A DNA stretch of 60,428 nt from Lunasporangiospora selenospora (GCA_015680635.1 JAABOA010000003.1:1-60428); one strand, 5' to 3'. Counted from the first letter of the stretch, positions 33,898 through 44,253 are shown. Numbers and translations are program-made. Notes: a model not told the origin generated them from the letters alone.

Positions 33898-33926
33898 GTT
33901 AAAAGTAATCTTTTTAACACTCCCTC
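33898..33926 (+). terminator. C-tailed stem-loop
   Basis: GTTAAAA pairs with TTTTAAC around GTAATCT, followed by ACTCCCTC. It lies about 80 bases below a GIY-YIG remnant. Confidence 0.5.
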
Positions 33927-34039
33927 TCACTTCGGTTATTTAGGTACAAAAACTTAATAGTATGAGACCCCCATATTAGTTGGCCCTTATATGAACTACT
34001 TCTGAGCCCCGGGGCTCCCCCCCCCCCCCGCGGGCACAG

Positions 34040-34375
34040 GCCCTAAGAGACTGAGGCTAAAGCAAAACTTCGTGATGCTAACTTAGGTTAGAAAAATCCT
34101 AATTTTGGTAAAACGCGCAGCCGGTTTTATTCATTCTGCTGAAACTCGAGCTAAATTTAGTGCAACATAAGGAGCCGCAATTTATGTATATTCAAAGGAT
34201 CTTATTTTTATAAATAAATCTTCTGCTCGAGAAGCTGCGATATATTTTAATTGTTCTCACCCTACTATCAGAAAATCCGGGGCCGGCCCGCCGGGGGCGG
34301 CCCGGGATTGTAACTGGGGAATTATTTCAATGCGGAGCCACAATGGTATTTATCTTTTTCTAAAGATTTTTAGTA
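34040..34375 (+). pseudogene. GIY-YIG C-terminal fragment
   Basis: NUMOD-like pieces (NPNFGK, then HSAETRAKFSAT) and a C-terminal AAIYVYSKDLIFINKSSARE plus AAIYFNCSHPTIRKS are readable. It is interrupted by a CGCGCAGCCGG cluster at 34114, a family A cluster at 34277-34306 and a GCGGAGCC cluster at 34332. No nuclease domain remains. Confidence 0.65.
34277..34306. repeat. GC cluster, family A
   Basis: CCGGGGCCGGCCCGCCGGGG then GCGGCCCGGG, inside a GIY-YIG C-terminal fragment. Confidence 0.8.
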
Positions 34376-34709
34376 AGCCCAAACAAAGACTCTTCAGATA
34401 ATGATTTACTATATATAATTAATATTGTTAATTTAATCAATAGAAAATGATCCATAAATCGGTCAGCTTTCTATGTAAACGTTACCCAGATTGGTATAGA
34501 AAAACTGAAAGAATGAGTGAGAATACATCACAACGTTCCATGTATTATAGGTGAATTATCTGAAAAATCAGTTAACACCCCCTCTGACCCAGCTATATTA
34601 TAAGGTAGTAGCTTACCTAAAATAATAAATAAGTTTATTACATTATAAATGTTTCGTGTTTAAATAAATTAGTAAAAAGTTCGATTCTTTTTTTGGATAA
34701 ATTATATTA

Positions 34710-34782
34710 GCTCTGATAGCTTAATAGGTTAAAGTAGAGGTTTGAAAAACCTTTGACGGTTGTTCGATTCAACCTCAGGGCA
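34710..34782 (+). tRNA. trnF: tRNA-Phe (anticodon GAA)
   Basis: Acceptor GCTCTGA/TCAGGGC, anticodon stem GAGGT/ACCTT with loop TTGAAAA (GAA), T arm GGTTG-TTCGATT-CAACC. Confidence 0.9.
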
Positions 34783-35333
34783 AAATTTAAAAAGGTAAAT
34801 TGAAAAATATTAAATTTTACCACCGCCCCCCGTTGGCCCCCCCCCCCCCCCCCCAACTTGAAAATGTTTATATTAATATAATAAGAACATAATCAATTTT
34901 TATTAAGGTCATTTAGATTAAGGTTATTTTTCTAAGATAGTTCAAGTATATTTTTTTATAATTAATTTAATTATAATAATTATTTTCATCAATATTAATT
35001 TTGTGCACACAATTTTTATTTCGAAGTTTTAATACCTTTCGTAGTACATAGCTCTAAAATATAAAGGTTCAGCTTCGTGATATCTAAGGTTCAGCTTTAT
35101 GGGAAAGTAATATTTAGGGATAATTAGCTATAAAGTACCGGGGCCTCAAAAAATAAAGATATTAAAATAATACCGGGTTACTATTAAAAATTATAACTAT
35201 ATTTACGATACCCTTAGTTTCTCTTTATCAACAATCTTAATTAGCGGAATTGCTTTTTTAAATTTTCTAAAGCCTTGAGTAAAACGGGGATTAATGTATT
35301 TTTGATCCCATTCCAATTGATAAACTATTAAAA

Positions 35334-35364
35334 CGGGGGCCGGCCGGAGGCAGGGCTCCGGCTT
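35334..35364. repeat. GC cluster, family J (inverted)
   Basis: CGGGGGCCGGCCGGAGGCAG then GGCTCCGGCTT; the reverse of the copies at 16186 and 31645. Confidence 0.75.
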
Positions 35365-35794
35365 TTGATAATAAACAGAAGTGTCTTTATGCTTTAATTG
35401 CCCCTACATTGTTTAAATATGTAGATAAACCAAGTTATTTAAAGAACAATGGATTTTATCAATAAAAGAATACTCATAGATTCTTTGGGGGGGGGGATAA
35501 AAATATCTAGGGGGTAGCCGGAGGAATAGTTATTATCAATATTAGGTTATTATCTAGCCAATAATAGAAACACTTAATAAAATTTTACTTAATTATTTTT
35601 TGTCCCCGTGCCGGCCCGCATAAGTACGGACGGCCGGAATTAACATAAATACATTATTTTATTTAGAGTAATAACAAATAATTTAATACCCCCACAAGGC
35701 CCGTCAAGGCATCATATTGCGGTAGTGCTTAATGTGAAACTTTAGTTTTTCTATAAATTATGTTCAGGACCAGCTCTATTTGGTAAAAATAATA

Positions 35795-35870
35795 AGCACT
35801 TGTAACTTAATTGGAAAAAGTATAGGTCTTCTAAACCTAACAATAATGGTTCAAATCCATTCGAGTGCTT
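35795..35870 (+). tRNA. trnR: tRNA-Arg (anticodon TCT)
   Basis: Acceptor AGCACTT/GAGTGCT, anticodon stem TAGGT/ACCTA with loop CTTCTAA (TCT), T arm ATGG-TTCAAAT-CCAT. It resembles trnR(TCG) at 41641-41715 closely enough that one probably derives from the other. Confidence 0.9.
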
Positions 35871-36180
35871 TATCAGTTAAGCTAAATGAATTTTAGTAAA
35901 AACTAGTTTTAGAGATTAGACCTTCAGTAGCCAGAATTAAATCCCTCCGTTATTCCCAAAACTTAATGTTTGGCTTTCATGCGTTTGAAGGTCAATAACC
36001 TGTACAATAACACTTCACAGTGTCCCTAATTAGTTTTTAGTAATGATAATACTAATAGCTTTTTCTCGAGGTAAGACTAGTTATATAAGAAAAATTTATC
36101 CCTGCGTATATCTTAATAATTAATTCCCTTTTTTCTAATGATTTTAAGAAAAAGGGCAATAATTAGTATATTGTTAATAA
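35871..36180. other. Intergenic, no gene recognised
   Basis: AT-rich. The inverted AAAAAGGG/CCCTTTTTT pair at about 36126-36158 is a hairpin of unknown role. No tRNA or protein segment seen. Confidence 0.5.
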
Positions 36181-36253
36181 GGCGATTATAGTTCAATTGG
36201 CAGAACGGTAGATTGTGGATCTATATACCAAGGTTCGAACCCTTGTTTTCGCC
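36181..36253 (+). tRNA. trnH: tRNA-His (anticodon GTG)
   Basis: Anticodon stem GTAGA/TCTAT with loop TTGTGGA (GTG), T arm CAAGG-TTCGAAC-CCTTG. It has the extra 5' G opposite C73 expected of His. The lower acceptor stem has two T-T mismatches. Confidence 0.88.
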
Positions 36254-36767
36254 CAAATCAAATAAAAAATTTGGGGCTTTAAATTATAAAGACTTTAAGA
36301 GTTTATGAGTTCATTACTGACTATTAAATATAAAATATTTGATAAACAAAGTTAGGTTTTATAAAATTAGCCCCCGAAATCTTAATAATAAAATTAAATA
36401 TAAATGTAATAAACTAGTCCTCGGGTCTAGTAATTAAAACTTGTTACAGATTAATTAGTCTTTGGTAAGTTATAGATAATTTGTTCTAGGAATTAAGGGG
36501 TCCAACGGGGATTTTTAATCGGGCTTTATCAGTCTGCATTGAAATAAACAATTCCACTATCTGATATACAAATAATTTTCGAGAATATATTGCTAAAGTT
36601 ATGCTACGTCACAATTAACAGTAGGTAATAAAAAAAAATAAATTAAATCCCCGGAGGGATCATTCTCAATAAATTATTATTCTCCCCCCCCCCCCCCCGG
36701 AGGCCCCCATTAAAATTGTTCTTTCTCAAAAACAGACCTGAAGACCAAAGCTTTATTAGCTAAGGAA

Positions 36768-36870
36768 TAACATGAATGATGTTTTCAATCCAAGAGATAA
36801 CCCTGTCATTAAACCATTTGATTCAATCCCAGGTACTAAATAACCTCCTAAGAATAGGATAGAACTAAGA
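36768..36870 (-). pseudogene. Duplicated fragment of nad1
   Basis: About 90 bases are identical to 38256-38345, the nad1 codons for LVPGIESNGLMTGLSLGLKT. Similarity fades after AAGAATAG. It lacks both gene ends, so it is not expressed as a protein. Identity this high points to a recent copy event. Confidence 0.85.
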
Positions 36871-36899
36871 GTTCTTAAAAAACTATTGAACCAAACTCT

Positions 36900-38098
36900 G
36901 CTAAGAAAAAGAATAAAGGGGAGGCACTGTATTACGGGGGGGGGGTGTTTAATTTAAAGCTTTTTCAAGGGATTTTTATATAAACTCTAACCCTATCTAT
37001 AACACTAATGAGCATTATAGATATATTAGATAAAGAATAACCCGAAGATGTGATTAATCCTAAATGCAAGGTTGCATATTATAAAACTTAATGCAAGGTT
37101 GCATAAGAGAAACAATATAACCTTTGATTAATATAATTAAATAGTGGTGAACTCCCATTTATTTAGATATAATCTATCAGTGTTAACACGTCGACTTATT
37201 GTATCGGTATGACACTTAAAGAACTTGCTTCCTTAATACTGTTAAATACCATAGAACTATTATCAATATTTTTAGCTAGAATCCTATTATCATAAATTCG
37301 GGTTTTGAATTCAAAGAATTACCTTACTTATCTCCATGTCCCTCGGAATTTAGGGCCCTCTAACATGGTTCTGCAGCATTGAGGACGCTGTTTCCCAATA
37401 ACTAATTACTAGCAAGAAAAATTATCTTCAAGAAGAAGGTAGGGGTATTAGCCGCCTTAACATTTTGTTGATAAATTTAATCATAGAGTTACACCCCCTC
37501 CTATCTATTACACCCATATAGATAAAATGATCTACTAGGGCCAAAGGGCTCTCGTCGACCCTGATCGTTTTAAAGACCAGGGACAACTAAATATATTATT
37601 ATAGGTCTCTAGGGAATATAATATTTATTAATAATTGTTTATATAATAGAGCAAAAAGAGAAGCTAATGGTATCATCGGGCGACACAAAAAATATTCGTA
37701 TCTATGTGAGAGGTGAGAATAAAAATTAACCAAGGAAGAATATCAGAGGAGAGACTTGAACTCTCATTAGTATTACTACTAACCCATAATAATTATATGA
37801 CCATTATGTTAATATTTTCCTAATTAAAAAGAATTAGATATTTTAGGCCACTAAATCAATAGGCTTTGCATACCCTTACCAGTATTAGTAAAAGACACTT
37901 GCTTAATAATCTTATGTTTCTAGGTTCTATTAGGGGACTGTTAACTTTTAAGGTACACTCTTATAGAGAGAAAAATTAAGATTTACAGAAAGCCTTGGCC
38001 TGCTCTACCTTGCGGGACGGGCCGGGCATTAGCAATGGAATTAATTCTAGTTATCGCAAAATGGTTAAAATTTTTGTTAATGTATATCATCGTTTTAT
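36900..38098. other. Intergenic with tRNA-like remnant
   Basis: Apart from G runs at about 36936-36945, the stretch holds a tRNA-like sequence on the minus strand at about 37740-37825: a perfect T arm (GAGAG-TTCAAGT-CTCTC) but no matching acceptor and an irregular anticodon arm. A related sequence is at about 39295-39365. I could not assign an amino acid. No protein gene seen. Confidence 0.4.
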
Positions 38099-39079
38099 TT
38101 ATATAACTCGGGGGGTGTAAATATCAAAAGCCTTGATAATACACGGTATTAAAATTGAGAACGCAATAACGATAGGAAGCATGTTACACCAAATAGCTGA
38201 CATTAACTGATCGTATCGTAATCTCGGGAAACTTGCTCTAATCCAGATTATTAAGAATAACATGAATGATGTTTTCAATCCAAGAGATAACCCTGTCATT
38301 AAACCATTTGATTCAATCCCAGGTACTAAATAACCTCCTAAGAATAGTATAGAAGATAAAGTACTTAAGAACACAATACTACCATATTCGGCTAAGAAGA
38401 AGAACACGAATGGAAACGCAGAATATTCTGTCATAAACCCTGCTGTTAATTCAGATTCTGATTCTGGTAAATCAAAAGGAGCTCTATTACTCTCTGCCAG
38501 TATAGCTATTAAAAACATAAGGGCGATAGGGAATAGAGGAAAAATGTACCAAATAGCTTTTTGAGATTCTATAATAGTAGTTAAATTAAATGAACCTACA
38601 AAAAATATTACTAATAAAATTATTAAGCCAAAAACTACTTCATAACTTATTAATTGTGCTGTAGCTCTTAAAGAACCTATAAATGAATATTTATTGTTTG
38701 AGGCCCAACCCGCTAATATAATCCCATAAGCTGCTACTGAAGATATAGCTAAAATTGTTACAATACCTAAAGAAAAATCAGCAATTACTAAACCTTTTCC
38801 ATACGGTATTAGAGTCCAAACTAATAAACCACAAACTAAAGAAATCATAGGCGCTAATACAAAAAGTATTTTATCTGTATTTGAAGGTAATACTAATTCT
38901 TTAACTAGTAATTTTAAAGCATCTGCAAATGCTTGTAATAAACCAAAGTAACCTACCTTGTTTGGACCGATACGTCTTTGCATCGATCCCATTATTTTAC
39001 GTTCAGCAATTGTAACGTAAGCTATAGAACCCAATAAAGGTCCTATTACAATTAATGCTTCTAATAAATAAATTATCAT
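38099..39079 (-). CDS. nad1: NADH dehydrogenase subunit 1
   Basis: Membrane subunit of complex I near the quinone site. 326 residues from ATG to TAA, intronless, normal length. Conserved blocks: AERKIMGSMQRRIGPNKVGY, LLQAFADALKLLVKE, LAGWASNNKYSFIGSLRATA, SYEVVFGLI, AILAESNRAPFDLPESESEL and GFMTEYSAFPFVFFFLAEY, and WIRASFPRLRYDQLM near the end. The final codons (TPRVI) run across a TACACCCCCC tract, with a short stem TATCAA/TTGATA just upstream of it. A fragment of the gene is duplicated at 36768-36870. Confidence 0.96.
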   Translation of the reverse strand: MIIYLLEALIVIGPLLGSIAYVTIAERKIMGSMQRRIGPNKVGYFGLLQAFADALKLLVKELVLPSNTDKILFVLAPMISLVCGLLVWTLIPYGKGLVIADFSLGIVTILAISSVAAYGIILAGWASNNKYSFIGSLRATAQLISYEVVFGLIILLVIFFVGSFNLTTIIESQKAIWYIFPLFPIALMFLIAILAESNRAPFDLPESESELTAGFMTEYSAFPFVFFFLAEYGSIVFLSTLSSILFLGGYLVPGIESNGLMTGLSLGLKTSFMLFLIIWIRASFPRLRYDQLMSAIWCNMLPIVIAFSILIPCIIKAFDIYTPRVI

Positions 39080-39480
39080 ATTATTTTTATTGTTATTTCT
39101 TTATCTCTATTGAACCAATAATTGTTTTACTTTATAGGATTCCCATATTTTTATATAAAAAGGGGCCTATAAAATATGGACCTTATTCGGTAAGAGCCAC
39201 AAAATAGTAAAACAGTGAGACCAACAACATTATTTTGTTGTAGAGAGACCATACTTATCATCTAATATACCGAAAGTTACCAGAAATTTTAATAGAATGA
39301 AAGAATTGAACTATCATTATCTAATTTTTAATAAACATAATACCATAAAAGTATTTTCCTGGTTATATAATTTTTCGGGGGGGGGGGGAGCTTATTAAAA
39401 GATAATATCTAGAATAAAACCCGTTGACCCCCCCCCCCCTAATTTATGGTTGTTTATGTTTTTTTTTATAAATAAGAACG
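39080..39480. other. Intergenic upstream of nad1, with tRNA-like remnant
   Basis: Leader side of nad1. It contains a degenerate tRNA-like sequence (minus strand, about 39295-39365) beginning AGGAAAATA like the one at 37825, and G and C runs at 39376-39389 and 39428-39440. Confidence 0.4.
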
Positions 39481-39491
39481 GGGAAAGCGTA

Positions 39492-39550
39492 GAAAACACT
39501 TGAATGGATTTGAACCACTATTGTTAAGTTTTGAAGAAATTCTTAGGATT
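39492..39550 (-). pseudogene. Partial trnR copy
   Basis: On the minus strand TTCTTCAAAACTTAACAATA and GTGGTTCAAATCCATTCAAG match the 3' two thirds of the trnR genes. The 5' half and acceptor partner are missing. Confidence 0.55.
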
Positions 39551-40012
39551 TTTAATATATTCTTTTATTACCCCGTCTTAGCTTAAAATAGAGGCATAAA
39601 AAAAAAGATTCTTATATATTAAATCCTGGTTAAATTAAATAAATAGTGGTTCATCATTATTTAATAGTGGTTCATAATTAGGGTAAAATTTAATCAATAG
39701 TTTAATGTAAAACAGCGGACCTTTTAGGTATTTAAAAGATGGAAGTCCCATTATTCCTTGGTTAATTTTTATCCTACCTCTCTACTCACCTAGATTCGAG
39801 TCACTTTGCGCCGCCCACAATACCGTTAGCTTCTCTTATTTCATTTCTCTGATTTTTTTATTAATAGATTTCCTTTGGGGGGGTTCTTCTTGTTTAGTTA
39901 CGAATAAATTGATCGGCTCCGCCTATTATTGATTAAATTAATTGCGCCAGAGAACCTTTACAATATATTCAGGTTAACCATTCTTTATTGGCAATATTCT
40001 AAAATATATAAA

Positions 40013-40045
40013 CCCCGGCCCCGGCCCGCCGGGGGGCGGCCCGGG
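40013..40045. repeat. GC cluster, family A
   Basis: CCCCGGCCCCGGCCCGCCGG then GGGGCGGCCCGGG, in noncoding DNA. Confidence 0.8.
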
Positions 40046-40406
40046 ATTCTAAGATAATAAAAAATCTTGACGGAGGGCCCTTTTTATAATTTATTTTTAT
40101 TATTAACAATGCGGGCCCGATTCTTTTTTGTTAAAAAAGGGATCATTTAAATTAAAAATTAACTAAAGATAAACAAAATCTTGACCGGCTCCGCCTTTTT
40201 TTATTTTGTAATTAACATTAATACTATATTCTACATAAAAGGACCATTAAATTAAAGCAATTAAATCTTTTTTGTTCAAGTCTTCAATTTATAAAATTTG
40301 TTAATCGCAATTTATTTTTTTTTATAACTTAAGCCGGCGTAGCTTTCTTAAAAATAAATTTTACGGCTATGTTAGGCTAATTTTTGGTTATTATATATTA
40401 TTTTAT

Positions 40407-40439
40407 GCCCGCCCCCGGCCCGCCGGGGGCGGCCCGGGG
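40407..40439. repeat. GC cluster, family A
   Basis: GCCCGCCCCCGGCCCGCCGG then GGGCGGCCCGGGG, 13 bases above the ATG of the GIY-YIG remnant at 40453. Confidence 0.8.
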
Positions 40440-40452
40440 TTAACAATATTTA

Positions 40453-41515
40453 TGTCTGGTTTTCTTAATACTTCTAATATTAGTGTTTTTAATCTTATAA
40501 ATCAATCTTCTATAAAGTCTTCTCTTATTCATAGAGGTTTTTGTATAAATAAACATATAGATCCATCCTTAATTTTTGATAAGGTTAATCCTAATTTGTC
40601 CTCTTTGTGTCTGTAATGATTTACTCTAATGCGGAATCAGAGAAATCTAAAAATTTATCTGATAATAAGTGCAAGGCTGGTATTTATCAGTGGAAACATA
40701 AGGATTCAGGGAAAATTTATGCCGGTTCTGCATATGATTTATCTTTACGGGTCGAAAGTTATTTTTCTAAACATTACATTAATAATGTAAAAGGAAATAG
40801 TTATATAAATAAAGCTTTATTAAAATGCGGAGCCGAATTATTCTGGATTTAGTGTTATTGAGTATATAGATATTTTGGGTTTATCTAAGAAGGACGCTAA
40901 AAATTTAATTCTTGAACGGGTACAATCTTATTTAGATACTCTTAGACCAGAGTACAATATTCAAAAAAGAGCCCCCCCCCCCTTTGGGGGGGGGGGGCCG
41001 CCGGGGGCAGCCCCCCCCGGGCGCTTTATTTTTCAGAATGTTTAAAAATAAAATTTTAAACTCCGCACAGGGGGCCCCTGGGGCTGGTAGTTGTTTAGGG
41101 GGTAAACGATCTGAGGAAACTATAGAAAAATTAAGAATTATTAATAGTGGAAAAAAATAACCCCTCTTTTGGTAAGAGCCATTCAGCTGAAACTAAAGCT
41201 TTAATGAGTTTAGCTCGATCTGGTAAAATCCTATGTTGGTAAGACTGGATTAAATAATCATATGTTTGGTAAGCGCGTTCTGATGGGACTAAATTAAAAA
41301 TTAGCAAAACTAGAGGAACTGCCGCAGGCAGTCCCCCCGGAGGGGAGGAACTGCTATTTTTGTTTATGATTCTCAAGGTTCATTAGTAAATACTTTTAGT
41401 TCTGCAAGAAAAGCTGCAGAATATTTTGATGTCACTCATGTTTCTATTATGAGATATACAAAAAATGGCCGACATTTTTAAGAGAAATGGATTTTATCTA
41501 TTTCCTTAAAGACTA
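40453..41515 (+). pseudogene. GIY-YIG remnant upstream of cox2
   Basis: Starts ATG (SGFLNTSNISVFNLINQSS), then after a TAA and shift YSNAESEKSKNLSDNKCKAG, IYQWKHKDSGKIYAGSAYDL and SLRVESYFSKHYINN, then a GCGGAGCCG cluster (40826). It continues SLVIEYIDILGLSKKDAK-like, ERVQSYLDTLRPEYNIQK, a family I cluster (40970-41025), NUMOD3 pieces and [21 protein letters not shown] further cluster at about 41315-41345 inserts inside the GGGTAIFVY motif. Good conservation between breaks. Confidence 0.75.
40970..41025. repeat. GC cluster, family I
   Basis: C run, TTTGGGG and G run, CCGCCGGGGGCAGCCCCCCC, then GGGCGCTTTA. The only other copy, inverted, is at 56000-56052. Confidence 0.75.
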
Positions 41516-41640
41516 AGGGATAATTATAATAAGGTAATAATATACTATAACGTCCCAATTATGCTAACGTTTAATCAAAATTTTTTATTAACACCTCCGT
41601 CCCCCCCCCCCCGCGGAGGGGGGGTTAAATAATAAATTAT

Positions 41641-41715
41641 GAACACTTGAATAGATTTGAACTATTATTGTTAAGTTTCGAAGACTCATACTTTTCCAGT
41701 TAAGTTACAAGTGCT
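41641..41715 (-). tRNA. trnR: tRNA-Arg (anticodon TCG)
   Basis: The minus strand gives acceptor AGCACTT/AAGTGTT, anticodon stem TGAGT/ACTTA with loop CTTCGAA (TCG), and T arm ATAG-TTCAAAT-CTAT. It shares long runs with trnR(TCT) (AGCACTTGTAACTTAA), so it looks like a duplicate that changed anticodon and now reads CGN codons (inference). The stems are intact, with compensated pairs relative to trnR(TCT). Confidence 0.8.
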
Positions 41716-41749
41716 TAATTAAAAATCGTCAGCTCCCTATATTGTAGGT

Positions 41750-41833
41750 TATTGATTAAAAGTGGCTATAACCGTTATGAATATATAAATGATTAAATTT
41801 CATTTTTTTGTACAAGATTCTTAATTTTTAATT
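41750..41833 (+). promoter_or_regulatory. cox2 leader, duplicated downstream
   Basis: TTAAAAGTGGCT, AATGATTAAATTTCATTTTT and TTGTACAAGATTCTTAATTT precede the cox2 ATG. The same block recurs at 43155-43229 before the cox2-HEG fusion. Retention in both places suggests it matters for expression (inference). Confidence 0.45.
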
Positions 41834-43107
41834 ATGTTATCAATACTTTTCAATTTTAATGTTGCTTATTGTGACATGCCAGAGCCCTGGCAATTTTCTT
41901 TCCAAGATGGAGCATCACCATCTTTTGATGGAATTGTAGATCTTCATGATCAAATTATGTTTTATTTAATAATAATTCTTATTCTTGTATCTTGGATGTT
42001 AGGTACAATTATTATTAAATTTAATACAGCTAAAAACCCTATTGTATACAAATATTTTACACATGGTACTGTTATAGAATTAATTTGGACAATTACTCCT
42101 GCATTAGTTCTAGTTGCCATAGCATTCCCAAGTTTTAGATTATTGTATCTGATGGATGAAGTAATAGATCCTGCTATTACTGTTAAAGCTGTAGGTTCTC
42201 AATGGTTCTGGAGCTATGAATACTCTGATTATATCTCAGATTCTGGTGAACCAATAGCTTTTGATAGTTTTATGGTACCAGAGGCAGACTTGGAGGAAGG
42301 GCAGTTCAGACTTCTTGAGGTAGATAATAGAGTTGTTCTACCTGTAGATACTCATGTTAGATTTATTTTAACAGGAAGTGATGTAATCCATTCTTTTGCT
42401 ATTCCTGCTTTAGGTCTTAAATTAGATTCGATCCCAGGAAGATTAAATCAAACTTCAACGTTTATTAACCGAGAAGGGTTATTCTATGGTCAATGTTCAA
42501 ATTCTGGACCTTTATATTAGTAACAATATAATTTGCATTAAGCTATATGCTGGAACATCCTTAGAGCCTTAAGTACCATTTATTAAGAGTAAAGGTAAAA
42601 ATCTTAATGGATTGGACAATCAGCAGGAAACCCATTTGGAGCTTGGTGGGGATCCTCAGAGACTACATGCTTAACATCCTTTATGGGAAAGGATGATGAT
42701 ATAGTCCAGTTTTATTTTGAAATAAATAATTAATACTGCAGAGTTATGTGGTGTAAATCATGGGTTAAATAAAGCTCCTTAAAACAGTAATGTTTTAATG
42801 TAAATAGGGTTAATTGCAAGGACGAGTTTTAATAAAACTTTATTTGCAGCGAAGCGTATATCAGTGCCTTTATAGGTATACGAACGTTCAACGACTAATC
42901 GGTGAGCAGCACTAGCAATAATCCGGACACGAATACCCTACAGCCAATCTAGAATAGCATTGGTTGAAGACATAGTCTAAGCCCAATGGTGACATTGGGA
43001 GGATAGAGTTAAATACTTTATCGGTAATAATATCTGTTATGCCTATAGTTATCCAAGCAGTTTCTCTTGAGAAATATCTAGCTTGGCTTAACGAACACTT
43101 AAGCTAG
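41834..43107 (+). CDS. cox2: Cytochrome c oxidase subunit 2, three exons
   Basis: Subunit II of complex IV, carrying the CuA site. Exons 41834-42497, 42739-42765 and 43037-43107 join to 253 residues. The N-terminus has the short leader before CDMPEPWQFSFQDGASP. Two membrane helices follow. The CuA region is complete only after splicing: SDVIHSFAIPALGLKLDSIP, then [20 protein letters not shown]. The 27-nt middle exon supplies ELCGVNHG, with the second CuA Cys and His. The C-terminus is EKYLAWLNEHLS, TAG. A 12-bp stem and C7 tract follow at once (43116-43147). Confidence 0.94.
42498..42738 (+). mobile_element. cox2 group I intron 1, no ORF
   Basis: 241 bp. AAGCTATATGCTGGAACATC, AATCAGCAGGAAACC and CTCAGAGACTACATGC mark the core. 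The sequence around GGACCTTTATATTAGTAACA matches the starts of cob introns 5 and 6. Splits a Ser codon. Confidence 0.88.
42739..42765 (+). CDS. cox2: cox2 exon 2, 27-nt exon
   Basis: CA|GAG...GGG|T encodes ELCGVNHG plus parts of the flanking codons. It carries a CuA Cys and the His ligand. Boundaries are set by the T end and G end rule and by protein conservation on both sides. Confidence 0.9.
42766..43036 (+). mobile_element. cox2 group I intron 2, no ORF
   Basis: 271 bp, same core as cob introns 4 and 7 (AACAGTAATGTTTTAATGTA, CGAACGTTCAACGACTAATC, CATAGTCTAAGCCCAATGGT). Splits a Phe codon in HGFMPIV. Confidence 0.88.
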
Positions 43108-43115
43108 TTTATATA

Positions 43116-43147
43116 GAGTTTGGCTTATTTAAGCTAAACTCCCCCCC
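43116..43147 (+). terminator. C-tailed stem-loop after cox2
   Basis: GAGTTTGGCTTA and TAAGCTAAACTC form a 12-bp stem (one G-T pair) with loop TT, followed directly by CCCCCC. It lies 8 bases below the cox2 stop. Confidence 0.75.
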
Positions 43148-43154
43148 TTGTATT

Positions 43155-43345
43155 AAAAGTGGCTGTATCCGATTCATATTATATAAATGATTAAATTTCA
43201 TTTTTTGTACAAAATTTTTAATTTTAATAATGTTAAAAATACTTTTCAATTTTAATATTACTTTTTGTGATATATTAATACCTTGGCGATTTTCTATCCA
43301 AGATGGAGCATTACCATTTTTTGATGGGATTATTAATCTTGATGC
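43155..43345 (+). pseudogene. Duplicated cox2 leader and N-terminus
   Basis: The leader (43155-43229) and first 38 codons (MLKILFNFNITFCDILIPWR) repeat 41750-41950 with scattered changes; about two thirds of the residues match. After IINLDAELLKFY the frame leaves cox2 and enters a LAGLIDADG gene. The copy cannot give a working cox2. Confidence 0.85.
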
Positions 43346-44253
43346 CGAATTATTAAAATTTTATGCTTCTGTTCCTTTAATTATTCACTATTCAAAAGAT
43401 CGTGAAAAATCTTTTACTATAGACAAACCTCTAATTCCTAATAATTTCTCTCCTTGGTTCATAACTGGTTATTCAGATGCTGAAGCATGTTTTGATTCTA
43501 ATATATTGAAATCTAAAACAACAACTACAGGATTTAGTGTTATACCTCGATTTAGAATTACTGCTCATAAACGAGATATAATTTTTCTATATACGATTAA
43601 AGAGTATTTCGGTTGTGGTAGCATAGGGGAATAGACGCTAAGGATTGTTTAGAATATACGGTAGCTGATCAAAGTAGTATCTTTAATATAATTATCCCTT
43701 TTTAATAAATATCCATTAAGAGGTACTAAACAATTAGAGGTACTAAACATTAGATTACTTGAATTGGGTTAAAGGATTACAAATTATTAAAAATAAAGGA
43801 CATTTAACTATTGAGGGTTTTAATGAGATCAATTTTATTAAATCTTCTTCTAATACAGGACGATTAACTAATAATAGTACTAATCTACACTGTAATCCTA
43901 ACGGTGCCGGGTATTTTCCTTTAGACCCTAATTCTATTAGCGGTTTTCTTACAGGTGATGGTAATTTATCTTTAATTACTAAAATAGATTCTCCAAGTTT
44001 TGGTAGAATGAGAATCGGGTTAACACAACAACAAGATAATTACTTATTATTACAATCAATTAAAGATTACTTTAATATTGATAATTTTGTTATTTCAAAA
44101 GTTAATGATAAAGCAATTTCATTAAATTGTGGTTCTGAAGATTCTATCTATAACATTCTTCTTCCTTTCTTTGAGAAATATCCTATTTATGGAATTAAAG
44201 CTATTACATTAGTAAAACTTCTTAAGATTCGGGATTTAATTTTAAAGGAGTAG
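43230..44253 (+). pseudogene. cox2 N-terminus fused to LAGLIDADG endonuclease, broken
   Basis: The frame starts in the duplicated cox2 N-terminus. The first motif is SPWFITGYSDAEACF, then RFRITAHKRDIIFLYTIKEY. A shift at about 43630, and further breaks to 43760, interrupt the middle, including a short duplication (GAGGTACTAAACA twice at 43716-43750). It resumes with GHLTIEGFNEINFIKSS, the second motif NSISGFLTGDGNLSLI, and ends ITLVKLLKIRDLILKE. LAGLIDADG_1 type, with both motifs keeping the acidic residue. Related in order to the nad5 intron 1 resident gene, but it is not in an intron here. Confidence 0.8.

Noticed and set aside
37740-37825. tRNA gene on the minus strand
   Set aside because: Perfect T arm, but no acceptor partner and only even-sized anticodon loops; kept as a remnant only.
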